A stretch of 47,091 nucleotides of DNA from Mycobacterium aquaticum (GTDB lineage Bacteria; Actinomycetota; Actinomycetes; Mycobacteriales; Mycobacteriaceae): the NCBI RefSeq assembly GCF_002086485.1, contig NZ_MVHF01000057.1, positions 1-47,091 of the forward strand. The letters run 5' to 3'. This document shows, piece by piece, positions 8,504-16,486 of the stretch. Numbering within the stretch: position 1 is the first letter of the stretch; each line of letters starts with the position of its first letter. Below the pieces are notes generated by a model that was not told the DNA's origin, did not search any database, and worked only from the letters and a program-made list of their open reading frames with translations. The position numbers were made by a program, and so were the translations under genes.

Positions 8504-9718
8504 GTGGCGCGCGGCGCAGAGATCAAAGCCCTGACCGGAGTGCGCATCGTCGCAGCCGTGTGGGTGGTGCTGTTCCACTTCCGCCCACTGCTCTATCAAG
8601 TCGCGCCCGACATCACCAAGGCGCTCGCCCCGATACTCAACTGCGGTGCACAGGGCGTCGACCTGTTCTTCATCCTCAGCGGTTTCGTGCTGACCTGGAA
8701 CTACTTCGAGCGCATGGGGCCGTCCTGGTCCACCCGCGCCACGTTGCACTTCCTGTGGCTGCGACTGTCCCGGGTGTGGCCGGTGTACCTGGTCACCCTT
8801 CATCTGGCCGCGCTGTGGGTGATCTTCACCCTCAACGTCGGTCATATCCCGCCGGAGGATGTCAGCCCCTTCAACGCGGTGAGCTACTTCCGGCAACTCT
8901 TCCTGGTGCAGCTGTGGTTCCAGCCCTACTTCGACGGATCCAGCTGGGACGGCCCGGCATGGTCGATCAGCGCCGAGTGGTTGGCCTACCTGTTGTTCGG
9001 GGCGTTGATCCTCGTCGTGTTCCGTGTTGCACGGGCCACCCGGGCCCGCAGCCTGGTGCTGCTTGCCATCGCGGCGTCGACGCCTCCCGTGGTGCTGATG
9101 CTGGTGAGTGGGCACATCTACACGCCGTGGAGCTGGTTGCCGAGAATCGTCATGCAGTTCACCGCGGGGGCGCTGGCCTGTGCCGCGGTGCGCAAGCTGG
9201 ATCTCAGCGATACGGCGTGCCGTCGTGCCGGCTACCTGTCCATCCCGCTGGTGGCCCTGGTCATCGGCGGGCTGTATTTCTTCGACGCCCATCCGCTGAA
9301 CACCGTCGGTGATGCAGGCGGAATCGTCGATCTGCTGTTCGTGCCACTGATGGTCTTGCTCGCCGTCGGGACCGGAAGCCTCCCGGCGTTCCTCTCCACC
9401 CGGCTCCTCGTCTACGGCGGCCAGATCTCCTTCGGCCTCTACATGGTGCACGAGCTGGTCCACACCGCATGGATATGGACGGTCAAGCAGTTCGAGATCA
9501 CGCTGACGCCGACGTTGTCGGGTAAGGCGACCGTCTTCGGCCTCGTCGCGCTGTCGGTCCTCGGCGGCGTACTGCTGTACCACGTCGTCGAGGAACCGGC
9601 CCGGCGCTGGATGCGCCGGATGGTCGACATCAAACCGGCCGACCCACCGAACAGACTGCACCGCATCGACGGCGAGCAGCAAGCCCGCCCGACCGGCGTC
9701 TCCGCACGCGCCGGATAG
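8504..9718 (+). CDS. Membrane acyltransferase, acyltransferase 3 family
   Basis: This 404-residue polytopic membrane protein belongs to the acyltransferase 3 (OafA/YrhL) family, which moves acyl groups onto sugars or other envelope molecules. The opening EIKALTGVRIVAAVWVVLFHF carries the conserved catalytic-type His, and GAQGVDLFFILSGFVLTW is the second family hallmark. About ten hydrophobic segments follow, then a cytoplasmic Arg-rich tail (EEPARRWMRRMV). The start is GTG with an AAGGA site at 8489-8493; a -10-like TAGTCT lies at 8431-8436. The acceptor is unknown. The downstream SGNH hydrolase at 9868 is on the same strand; acyltransferase 3 and SGNH domains often work together or are fused, so a functional link is plausible. 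Confidence 0.88.
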   Translation: MARGAEIKALTGVRIVAAVWVVLFHFRPLLYQVAPDITKALAPILNCGAQGVDLFFILSGFVLTWNYFERMGPSWSTRATLHFLWLRLSRVWPVYLVTLHLAALWVIFTLNVGHIPPEDVSPFNAVSYFRQLFLVQLWFQPYFDGSSWDGPAWSISAEWLAYLLFGALILVVFRVARATRARSLVLLAIAASTPPVVLMLVSGHIYTPWSWLPRIVMQFTAGALACAAVRKLDLSDTACRRAGYLSIPLVALVIGGLYFFDAHPLNTVGDAGGIVDLLFVPLMVLLAVGTGSLPAFLSTRLLVYGGQISFGLYMVHELVHTAWIWTVKQFEITLTPTLSGKATVFGLVALSVLGGVLLYHVVEEPARRWMRRMVDIKPADPPNRLHRIDGEQQARPTGVSARAG

Positions 9719-9867
9719 ATGCGCACGGCAGCGAAACAGCCTGTGCCACAGGTTGTAATGGGCTCGTTATCGGTGTGTCACCGTGGCTGGGGTAACCTGC
9801 CTCGGGGCCAAAGGCGCGCCGTGATCACGGTGGGGGACGCATCGTCTCACCGGCAGTGGAGGTAGCA

Positions 9868-10554
9868 GTGAGTCGTGTGTTCACTTTTGTCATCTCACTT
9901 GGCCTTCTGGCGGGTGTGGTCACGCACATACCGGTGCAGCGGTACACGACATCCGGTCTGGATCCGCGGCTCAATCACATTGCCGTGATCGGCGACTCGT
10001 ACACCACGGGCAGCCTGGAAGGCGGCGAGGGTCCGCGGGGCTGGACCACCCTGGCGTGGGATCAGCTGGCCCATCGCGGTGTGCAGGTGAAGGCCGACGT
10101 GGTCGCCGAGGGCGGAGCGGGCTACGTGCAGCGCGGTAACCGCGGCAGCATCTTCGGTGACCTCACGTCGCGCGCGGTTAAGCCTGACGATTCGCTGATC
10201 GTGTTCTTCGGCTCGCGCAACGACAAGGACATGGACCCCGCGGCGATCACGATGATGAGCCACAACGCCCTGACGCTCGCGCAGCACATCGCGCCGTCGG
10301 CCAAGCTGCTGGTGATCGCGCCGCCGTGGGTATCGGCCGACGTGCCGCCCTCGATCCTGACCATCCGCGACATCCTCAAGGCCCAAGCCCACGATGTGGG
10401 TGCGGCGTTCTTCGATCCGATCGAAGACGGCTGGTTCTTCGACCGGCCCGACCTCATCGGTGGCGACGGTATCCATCCCACCGATGCCGGGCATGCGTAC
10501 ATGGCCGACCGGCTGGCCCCGCTCATCGGCAGGCAGCTGCCGCGCGCGCTCTGA
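9868..10554 (+). CDS. SGNH/GDSL hydrolase, membrane-anchored or secreted
   Basis: This 228-residue esterase-like protein has an N-terminal hydrophobic segment (VFTFVISLGLLAGVVTHI). The SGNH blocks are visible: block I IAVIGDSYTTGS (Ser), block II/III EGGAGY and FGSRNDKD, and block V GGDGIHPTDAGH (catalytic Asp-His). It probably removes acyl groups from a sugar or envelope polymer. The start is GTG, preceded by GGAGG at 9858-9862. A -10-like TAACCT at 9793-9798 and a 13-base dyad (CCTGTGCCACAGG, 9740-9752) lie upstream. It ends four bases before the convergent GlxA-type regulator. Confidence 0.85.
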   Translation: MSRVFTFVISLGLLAGVVTHIPVQRYTTSGLDPRLNHIAVIGDSYTTGSLEGGEGPRGWTTLAWDQLAHRGVQVKADVVAEGGAGYVQRGNRGSIFGDLTSRAVKPDDSLIVFFGSRNDKDMDPAAITMMSHNALTLAQHIAPSAKLLVIAPPWVSADVPPSILTIRDILKAQAHDVGAAFFDPIEDGWFFDRPDLIGGDGIHPTDAGHAYMADRLAPLIGRQLPRAL

Positions 10555-10558
10555 GCGC

Positions 10559-11530
10559 TCAGTTCGGGGCCGAGGTGCGGAAGCGGTCGCGGTAGGCCTT
10601 CGGTGCCACGCCGAGGTGGTTGACGAACACCCGGCGCAGTGTCTCGGCACTGCCGAATCCGGCCAGCCGGGCGCTTTCCCCGACCGAATGCCCGGCGTCG
10701 AGTGCGGCCCGGGCGACGTCGATGCGGACCCGCTCGACATAGCGCGCCGGGGTGGTGCCCAGCTCGGCCGCAAACAGCCGCGTCAGCTGGCGGGTGCTCA
10801 AAGACGCAACCGCGGCAAGGCTTTTCACGCTGTGATCGGCGGTGGGATCGGCTGCGACGGCATCGATGACGCGCCGCAGCACGGAGGGCTCGGAGGCGTC
10901 GACCTCCACCAGGGTGGAGAACTGCGACTGACCGCCCGCCCGCTTGAGATACACTACCAGTGACCTCGCCACCTCGCGGACCAGGTCGGCACCGTGATCT
11001 CGCTCGACCATGGACAGCGCCAGGTCGATACCGGCCGACACCCCGGCCGAGGTGTAGATCTCGGCATCCTTGACGAATATCGCGTCCGGTTCGACGACGG
11101 TGTCGGGATACGCGCGCCCGAGCAGGTGGGCGTGCCGCCAGTGCGTGGTGGCCCGCCGGCCTTTCAGCAGGCCGGCCTCGGCGAGGATGAACGCGCCCGT
11201 GCAGATTGACGCCAGCCGGCGGGTACGGCCCGGCACCTCCCGTAGCGCGGCGACCAGGGCCGGGTCGATCGGCCGCCCGACCAGGTTGTCGCCGCCGGCC
11301 ACCAGCACGGTGTCGACCTCATTGATGTCCGAAATGCGTTCGGTGACAGGGAATTTCGTGCCGATGGACGTGGTGACCTCACGTCCGTCCAGCGACGCGA
11401 TCCGGATCACGTACTGCGCGCCGAACCGATTCGCCTCGGCGAACACCTCGGCCGGGCCCGCCGCGTCGAGCAGCTTCACGCCGTCGAAGACGACGATCAC
11501 CACCACGCGCGGACGGGCGCTGCCTGCCAT
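10559..11530 (-). CDS. GlxA-family transcriptional regulator (DJ-1/PfpI domain plus AraC HTH)
   Basis: This 323-residue regulator has two parts. Residues about 8-175 form a DJ-1/PfpI amidotransferase-like domain (VVVIVVFDGVKLLDAAGPAE, nucleophile-elbow Cys in LASICTGAFILAEAG). Residues about 225-320 form an AraC-type double HTH (SLAAVASLSTRQLTRLFAAE, then SVGESARLAGFGSAETLRR). The start overlaps the stop of the MOSC gene by one base (TGATG), so it is translationally coupled as the second gene of the pair. Ligand and targets are not evident. Confidence 0.9.
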   Translation of the reverse strand: MAGSARPRVVVIVVFDGVKLLDAAGPAEVFAEANRFGAQYVIRIASLDGREVTTSIGTKFPVTERISDINEVDTVLVAGGDNLVGRPIDPALVAALREVPGRTRRLASICTGAFILAEAGLLKGRRATTHWRHAHLLGRAYPDTVVEPDAIFVKDAEIYTSAGVSAGIDLALSMVERDHGADLVREVARSLVVYLKRAGGQSQFSTLVEVDASEPSVLRRVIDAVAADPTADHSVKSLAAVASLSTRQLTRLFAAELGTTPARYVERVRIDVARAALDAGHSVGESARLAGFGSAETLRRVFVNHLGVAPKAYRDRFRTSAPN

Positions 11531-12189
11531 CAGCCTGCGGTACGGCGGTAGGCGAGCTCCTTGAGTTCGGTCGGCAGCGCGTCGGCCCGCAGAATCTCGT
11601 GCAGCAGTTGGGGTTCGAGGGTCAGGGCGCGGAACACGATGCCCACGGTCACGTCGTGATCGGGCCGTTCGGTCACCACGACCTCGTCACCCGCGCGCAC
11701 GGTGCCCGGTGTCACCAGGCGCAGGTAGGCTCCCGGAATCGCAGTCCTGGTAAAGGTTTTGATCCATCCGTTGATCTCCAGCCATGCGGCGAAGGTGCGG
11801 CAGGGGATGCGCGGCCGGGACACTTCGAGTTCGAGGCCGTCCGAGCCCACCCGCCACCGCTCGCCGATGACCGCGTTGGTGACGTCGACGCCGGCCGTGG
11901 TGAGGTTTTCGCCGAACACCCCGTTGGCGATCTCGCGGTCCAGTTCGCTCTGCCAGTCGTCGAGGTCTTCGCGGGCGTAGGCGTAGACCGCCTGATCGTC
12001 ACCGCCGTGCACCAACTGGTTGCCGATGGTGTCGCCGACCAGGCCGCTGCCGAGGCCGCCGTGCATGGGTCCGGGGGCGCGGACCGCGACCGCCCCGGCG
12101 GCCGGGCGCTTGTCGATGCCCGTCACCGTGCGCTGATCGTCGGGGTTGGGCCGTGGATGAGCCACGTTGACGGTCAGAACATGTGCCAT
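11530..12189 (-). CDS. MOSC domain-containing protein
   Basis: This 219-residue protein resembles the MOSC (molybdenum-cofactor sulfurase C-terminal) family of the YiiM type. It contains GGDDQAVYAYAREDLDDWQ, GVFGENLTTAGVDV and the conserved Cys in RPRIPCRTFAAWL, with the usual VTPGTVRAGDEV near the C-terminus. YiiM proteins reduce N-hydroxylated compounds with molybdenum cofactor. I start at MAHVLTVNVAHP, because sequence upstream is not conserved-looking and would run into the small secreted gene at 12200. It is the first gene of a coupled pair with the GlxA-type regulator. Confidence 0.85.
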   Translation of the reverse strand: MAHVLTVNVAHPRPNPDDQRTVTGIDKRPAAGAVAVRAPGPMHGGLGSGLVGDTIGNQLVHGGDDQAVYAYAREDLDDWQSELDREIANGVFGENLTTAGVDVTNAVIGERWRVGSDGLELEVSRPRIPCRTFAAWLEINGWIKTFTRTAIPGAYLRLVTPGTVRAGDEVVVTERPDHDVTVGIVFRALTLEPQLLHEILRADALPTELKELAYRRTAG

Positions 12190-12199
12190 GACGCTCAAG

Positions 12200-12448
12200 C
12201 TAGACCATCGGTGTCGCAACGTCATTCGGGGCGGCCGGCGGCGGCGGAACCGGCAGGCACAACCCGGTCGCGGTGTCGAGCTGGCGGCCGGGCACGCAGA
12301 ACGGCGCGCATCCGTAGATGACGCCGGTTTCACCGTCCGGGCAGCCCGCCATCACGGTGGGCGTCGCGCTGCCGGCGAATCCCAGTGGCACCGCGGCGAA
12401 CAACACTGCCGCCAGCGTCGTGATGCTCCGCCGCGCTCGGCTTGCCAT
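12200..12448 (-). CDS. Small Cys-rich secreted protein
   Basis: This 82-residue protein has a signal peptide (RSITTLAAVLFAAVPLGFAG). The mature part has four cysteines (AGCPDG, YGCAPFCVPG, GLCLPVPPPP) and a Pro-rich C-terminus. AGGAG precedes the ATG by seven bases, supporting expression. Function is unknown. The mature part resembles other small mycobacterial secreted proteins with a Cys-Pro-rich end, including the one cut at the right edge of the window. Its stop lies 10 bases upstream of the MOSC start, so it may be first in that transcript. Confidence 0.78.
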   Translation of the reverse strand: MASRARRSITTLAAVLFAAVPLGFAGSATPTVMAGCPDGETGVIYGCAPFCVPGRQLDTATGLCLPVPPPPAAPNDVATPMV

Positions 12449-12523
12449 GCCGTACTCCTGATGTGTTCGGGGCTCTCTGATCTGCTTGGAAGTTTAGGCT
12501 GCGACGAGAGGAGGAGGTCCACA

Positions 12524-13042
12524 TTGCCCACCTCGATGCGTATCCCCGCGGTGGTGATCGTGGGCGCGGTACTGACGGCATGCGGCGGAGGGCGGCCAGT
12601 AGCCGGACCGTCGAGCGCGCAGCCGACCACATCGCCGCCCGCCGCGGCGTCCGCCGCGCCGCCGACTGCTTATGCGCCGGCCAAGCAGCAGAGCAAGGCC
12701 TGGGTGGATCTGCAGGCCGGAGACTGCCTGGTCGACATGCCACCGACCGATCCGAGCGTGGTGATGGTGACGACGGTCGACTGCGCCACCCCGCATCGCG
12801 CCGAGGCGTTCTACCGCGGTGATGTGGCCGTCAACGACGCCGTGGCGGGCGTCGCCGACCAGGCCTGTGTCTCGGGATTCGCGTCCTATACCGGCCACCC
12901 CGCGGGCGGCAGCAGATTTTCGGTGACCTATCTGATCGATTCCCGCCAGGACCGCACCTCGAACAATCCGGAACCGAGTTCGGTGATCTGCGTGCTGTAC
13001 CCGGCGGACGGGACGCAGCTGACCGGGTCCGCCCGTCGGTGA
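12524..13042 (+). CDS. Lipoprotein with septum-formation-like domain
   Basis: This roughly 172-residue lipoprotein has a lipobox LTAC with Cys20 as lipidation site. A Ser/Ala/Pro-rich spacer follows, then a domain with WVDLQAGDCLVDMP, VTTVDCATPHRAEAFYRG, ADQACVSGF and SVICVLYP. This four-Cys pattern matches the actinobacterial 'septum formation' family (PF13845-like); a real septation role is unproven. I use the TTG at 12524 because the strong site GAGGAGG (12511-12517) is optimally placed for it; the ATG at 12536 is the alternative. It is divergent from the small secreted gene. Confidence 0.8.
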   Translation: MPTSMRIPAVVIVGAVLTACGGGRPVAGPSSAQPTTSPPAAASAAPPTAYAPAKQQSKAWVDLQAGDCLVDMPPTDPSVVMVTTVDCATPHRAEAFYRGDVAVNDAVAGVADQACVSGFASYTGHPAGGSRFSVTYLIDSRQDRTSNNPEPSSVICVLYPADGTQLTGSARR

Positions 13043-13074
13043 GGCGATCCGGCGTCGGCTAGCGTCACCTGCTT

Positions 13075-14028
13075 GTGCAGACCCTGATCGACCTCGACAG
13101 CTCGCCGGTGTTCGCGATTCCCCTGCGCGACAGCACCGCCATCTACGAGGGCGTGCTGGTCGAGGGACCGCAGGGCTGGGGCGAGTTCGGCCCGCCGGCC
13201 GATGCCGAGGCCTCGACGCTGGTCCGCTGGCTGACCGCGGCGACCGAGCCCGGCACCGTCGGCTGGCCCGATCCGATGCGCGGCCGAATCCCCATCGCTG
13301 CCACCGTCCCCGCCGTCGATCCCTCGCGCGCCCGGGACATCGCGGTCGCATCAGGGTGCCGGTCGGCGACCGTCGAGGTCGGCACCGCGTTGGCCGACGA
13401 CGTCGCCCGGGTGGCTGCGGTGCGCGAGGCCCTCGGACCCGACGGCGTGATCCGCTGTGACGCCAAGGGGAGGTGGGACGTCGACACCGCGGTGGCCGCG
13501 ATCGCGGAGCTGCAGCGGGCGGCCGGCGGCCTGGAGTTCGTCGTGCAACCCTGCCCAAGCCTCGCCGACGGCGCGCGTGTGCGGGCTCTAGTCGACGTAC
13601 GTATCGCGGCTGACGTGTCGATGCTCGCCGCCGAAGGGCCCGTGACGCGCGAGACCGCCGATGTCGCCGTCGTGTCGTGCGGCCCGCTGGGCGGCGCGCG
13701 CCGGGCGCTGCGGGTGGCCGAGATGACGGGGCTGCCGTGCGTCGTCACCTCGACCGTGCAGACCAGCATCGGCCTCATGGCTGGGCTCGCGCTCGCGGGT
13801 GCCCTGCCCGAGTTGCCCTACGCCTGCGAACTCGGCGGCCGCGCGCTGCTGGCGGGCGATGTCGTCGCGCAGTTCCGTTCGCTGACCGTGGTGGATGGCT
13901 TCCTGCCCGTCGCCCCGATGCCTCCCGCGCCCCAGCCGGAGCTGATCGACCGCTACGCCGTCACCGACCCGCACCGGATCGCGTGGTGGCGTGATCGCCT
14001 CCGCGCGGCCACCGCGCTGCAGAATTGA
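13075..14028 (+). CDS. MenC-like enolase-superfamily protein lacking catalytic residues
   Basis: This 317-residue protein has o-succinylbenzoate synthase (MenC) architecture: a capping domain (VLVEGPQGWGEFGPP) and a barrel domain. Comparing it with the MenC motifs from memory: the catalytic Lys-x-Lys is T99-V100-E101; the first metal Asp is kept (D129, RCDAKGRW); the second metal Glu is V157 (EFVVQPC instead of LEQP); the third Asp is kept (D180, IAADVSM) but the following Glu is Val; the second catalytic Lys is S201 (VVSCGPLGG). Both acid/base lysines and one metal ligand are therefore missing, so OSB synthase activity is unlikely. The genomic setting is not a menaquinone cluster. It is probably a pseudoenzyme paralogue with an unknown role. 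The start is GTG. Confidence 0.8.
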   Translation: MQTLIDLDSSPVFAIPLRDSTAIYEGVLVEGPQGWGEFGPPADAEASTLVRWLTAATEPGTVGWPDPMRGRIPIAATVPAVDPSRARDIAVASGCRSATVEVGTALADDVARVAAVREALGPDGVIRCDAKGRWDVDTAVAAIAELQRAAGGLEFVVQPCPSLADGARVRALVDVRIAADVSMLAAEGPVTRETADVAVVSCGPLGGARRALRVAEMTGLPCVVTSTVQTSIGLMAGLALAGALPELPYACELGGRALLAGDVVAQFRSLTVVDGFLPVAPMPPAPQPELIDRYAVTDPHRIAWWRDRLRAATALQN

Positions 14029-14034
14029 GAGCGC

Positions 14035-14937
14035 TCAGTCCTGCACGGCCTTGGCGATGGTCACGCACATCGTCAGCCAGTCGGCGTCCGGTTCATCCTG
14101 CTCGGTGAGCTCCCACATCGCGTTGTGCATGGCCCGCACGATCACCCGGGCCCTGGCCCGGTCGACGTCGAGTTCGGCGGCATCGGCCAGGGTGTAGAAG
14201 CGCCGCCGCACGCCGTCGCGGACGTAGCCGGCGAGTTCGTCCCACCGGTTCCACAGCATCGGGGCGATCTCGTAGTGCGGGTCGCCACTGATCGGTTTCG
14301 GGTCGATCACCAGCCACGGTTGTCGTTCGGCGGCCAGCACGTTCTCGTAGTGCAGGTCGCTGTGGATGAGTGTTGCCGAGCAGGCCGGGTCGGCGATGAG
14401 TTCGGTACCCAGCGTGATGGCCTGCTCCACCAGGCGGCGCGGGACCGGCGCGTTGCGGGGGAGTGCTGTGAGGTCGGCGGTCCAGCGTTCGACGAGTGCG
14501 GGCAGCCGGCGAAGCTGGGGTAGGGCCGGGACATGGATCCGCCGGTACAGCGACGCGACGATCTCGCACGCCTCGATGTCCCACAGCCCCTTGAGATCTC
14601 GAGTCTGCAACCGCTCGAGCAGCAGCGCCCGGCGATGCGGCTCGGCACGCAGCAACCGGACTGCACCGTCGCCGCCCCACCTGCGCAGCGCAAGGTGTTC
14701 GTGTTCGGACTCCTCGTCGGGCAGCGCGATCTTGAGCACCGCAGGCCCGGTGTCGCGGCTGCGCACCGGCACCACGATCGAGCAGAAGCCGTGCATGGGC
14801 GCCCCGTCCGGGGTGAGCGCCCAGTCGTCGAGCTGAGCCTGCAGCAGCCGTGGCAGCCGGTCCACCCAGTCCTGCCACTGTGGTCCACGCACCGCCATCG
14901 CGCGCATCGCGTCGGGCAGATCGATCATCGGCTCCAT
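14035..14937 (-). CDS. Aminoglycoside/hydroxyurea phosphotransferase-like kinase, APH(6) type
   Basis: This 300-residue cytoplasmic kinase is of the APH(6)/hydroxyurea kinase group (PF04655-like). The motifs are PAVLKIALPDEESEHEHLAL (ATP-binding Lys and helix Glu), LIHSDLHYENVLA (catalytic Asp and Asn) and LVIDPKPISGDPHYE (metal-binding Asp). Relatives inactivate streptomycin or phosphorylate other sugars or hydroxyurea; the substrate here cannot be told from sequence. I start at MEPMIDLPDAM; an ATG three codons later has a GGAG just upstream. It is convergent with menC-like and divergent from tpx. Confidence 0.85.
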   Translation of the reverse strand: MEPMIDLPDAMRAMAVRGPQWQDWVDRLPRLLQAQLDDWALTPDGAPMHGFCSIVVPVRSRDTGPAVLKIALPDEESEHEHLALRRWGGDGAVRLLRAEPHRRALLLERLQTRDLKGLWDIEACEIVASLYRRIHVPALPQLRRLPALVERWTADLTALPRNAPVPRRLVEQAITLGTELIADPACSATLIHSDLHYENVLAAERQPWLVIDPKPISGDPHYEIAPMLWNRWDELAGYVRDGVRRRFYTLADAAELDVDRARARVIVRAMHNAMWELTEQDEPDADWLTMCVTIAKAVQD

Positions 14938-14988
14938 GGTCGCACCCCGGCCTGTCTCACCCGGCGCCGGTTTTGACAGACTGTGCCC

Positions 14989-15483
14989 ATGGCACAGATA
15001 ACCCTGCGTGGAAACCCCGTCAACACCGTGGGCGAGCTGCCCGCCGTCGGCTCGCCGGCACCCAGCTTCGCGCTCACGGGCACCGATCTCGGCCCGGTCA
15101 CCAACGAGCAGTTCCGTGGCAAGGCCGTGCTGCTGAACATCTTCCCCTCGGTCGACACCCCGACCTGTGCCACGAGCGTGCGCACCTTCAACGAGAAGGC
15201 CGCATCCAGTGGCGCAGCCGTGCTGTGCGTGTCCAAGGACCTGCCGTTCGCGCAGGCCCGTTTCTGTGGCGCCGAGGGCATCGAGAACGTCACCACCGCG
15301 TCGGCTTTCCGCGACGGCTTCGGTGAGGACTACGGCATCACCATCGCCGACGGTCCGATGGCCGGGCTGTTCGGTCGTGCCGTCGTGGTCATCGGTGCAG
15401 ACGGCAACGTCGCCTACACCGAGCTGGTGCCCGAGATCGCCAACGAGCCGAACTACGACGCCGCGCTGGCCGCGCTGCAGTAA
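14989..15483 (+). CDS. tpx: Thiol peroxidase
   Basis: This 164-residue atypical 2-Cys peroxiredoxin reduces peroxides in the cytoplasm with electrons from thioredoxin. The peroxidatic Cys60 is in SVDTPTCATSVRTF and the resolving Cys93 is in ARFCGAEG. Cys80 is also present, the same three positions as in the well-studied M. tuberculosis Tpx. Length and the opening AQITLRGNPVNTVGELP are typical. I start at the ATG two codons after an in-frame GTG. A strong hairpin follows the stop. Confidence 0.97.
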   Translation: MAQITLRGNPVNTVGELPAVGSPAPSFALTGTDLGPVTNEQFRGKAVLLNIFPSVDTPTCATSVRTFNEKAASSGAAVLCVSKDLPFAQARFCGAEGIENVTTASAFRDGFGEDYGITIADGPMAGLFGRAVVVIGADGNVAYTELVPEIANEPNYDAALAALQ

Positions 15484-15493
15484 TCGTTCGACC

Positions 15494-15530
15494 ACGTGCT
15501 GCCCGCCTGCGGTTCAGGCGGGCAGCACGT
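15494..15530. terminator. Bidirectional hairpin between tpx and the TenA-like gene
   Basis: There is a 15-base perfect stem (ACGTGCTGCCCGCCT and its complement) with a 7-base loop, directly between two convergent stop codons. No T-tract is present, as is common for mycobacterial hairpin terminators. Confidence 0.75.
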
Positions 15531-15539
15531 GTATCGGCC

Positions 15540-16223
15540 TCAGATGGGCCACTGCTCGCGCCGGTACCCGGCGTCGAAGAACATCCATTCGTACTGCGCG
15601 GTCTGCCGGAAATGCGCGCGCGCGACAGCCTCGTCGGCCTCGGTCAGGGTTGGCCCCACGCGGTCGGTCAGGGCCAGCACTTCCGCCACGGTAGCGGCGA
15701 AGGCCTCGCCGCCGTAGCTGTCGATCCAGCGCTGGTAGCGCGAATCACTCGATCCCCGGGCGGCCAGATCGGATCCCACCCGGGCGTAGATCCAGTAACA
15801 GGGCAGCACCGCCGCCAAGCCGTCGGCGAAGCTGCCGCCGTACGCGGTCGCCAGCAGATAACTGGTGTAGGCCCGGGTCGTGGGGGCCACCGGCTCCGCA
15901 TTCAACGTCACGGGGTCCAGTCCCAGTTCGGGCAGCAGCTGGGTGTGCAGTTCCAGCTCGACGTCGAACACCTCGGCGGCGTGCCGGGCGAACATCGCGG
16001 TATCGGTCAGCTCCGGGGCCTTCGCCGCGACGAGGGCCAACGCACGCGCATAGTCCCGCAGATAGTGGACATCCTGGGCGACGTAGTGAGCGAACGCCTT
16101 GTCGTCGAGGCTCCCGTCGGTGAGCCCCGTGATGAAGGGATGGGCCAGGATCGCCGCGTAGGTGTCCTCGATGTCGGTCCACAACCGTTTCGACCAGCTT
16201 GTCGTCGCGTTCATGGTCGCCAT
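15540..16223 (-). CDS. TenA/THI-4 family protein (aminopyrimidine aminohydrolase-like)
   Basis: This 227-residue all-helical protein of the TenA family salvages thiamin breakdown pyrimidines. The expected active-site residues are visible: Asp in AQDVHYLRDYARA (D51), the catalytic Cys142 in VLPCYWIYARVG and the C-terminal Glu in QYEWMFFDAGYRRE. It is therefore the Cys-containing TenA_C type. No other thiamin gene lies nearby. The start is MATMNATTSW; the ATG three codons later is also possible. It is convergent with tpx. Confidence 0.88.
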   Translation of the reverse strand: MATMNATTSWSKRLWTDIEDTYAAILAHPFITGLTDGSLDDKAFAHYVAQDVHYLRDYARALALVAAKAPELTDTAMFARHAAEVFDVELELHTQLLPELGLDPVTLNAEPVAPTTRAYTSYLLATAYGGSFADGLAAVLPCYWIYARVGSDLAARGSSDSRYQRWIDSYGGEAFAATVAEVLALTDRVGPTLTEADEAVARAHFRQTAQYEWMFFDAGYRREQWPI

Positions 16224-16486
16224 CTTGTCATGTCCGGTTGTTCTGCGGGAAAAGGCATTGCCGCACAACCTCATTCACATGTGTTCTGGTCTGGGGCGGG
16301 CCTCGCCGGTCGTGCCGTCCGGCCCGGCGTGAGTCACCGTTCGGTCACGGTACTGCATCTCATTAGCGTTGTGCCGCATAGAAATTGGGCAGAACGCCGA
16401 TCGGCCGGTACAAATAGTTGCGGTGACTGCTGTCGACGGGCGGTCAGCCTGAGATGACACTGGGTCGAAGAGAGTTGAAGTATCCG

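Noticed and set aside
8159..9682. A 507-codon open frame on the minus strand
   Set aside because: It is antisense to the acyltransferase gene; composition is rich in Arg, Gln, His and Asp without motifs or a ribosome site.
12167..12523. In-frame extension upstream of the septum-formation-like lipoprotein
   Set aside because: It overlaps the small secreted gene on the other strand and would bury the lipobox; the GAGGAGG site marks the later start.
12494..13558. A 354-codon minus-strand frame
   Set aside because: It spans the antisense of the lipoprotein and MenC-like genes and is Arg/Pro-rich with no domain.
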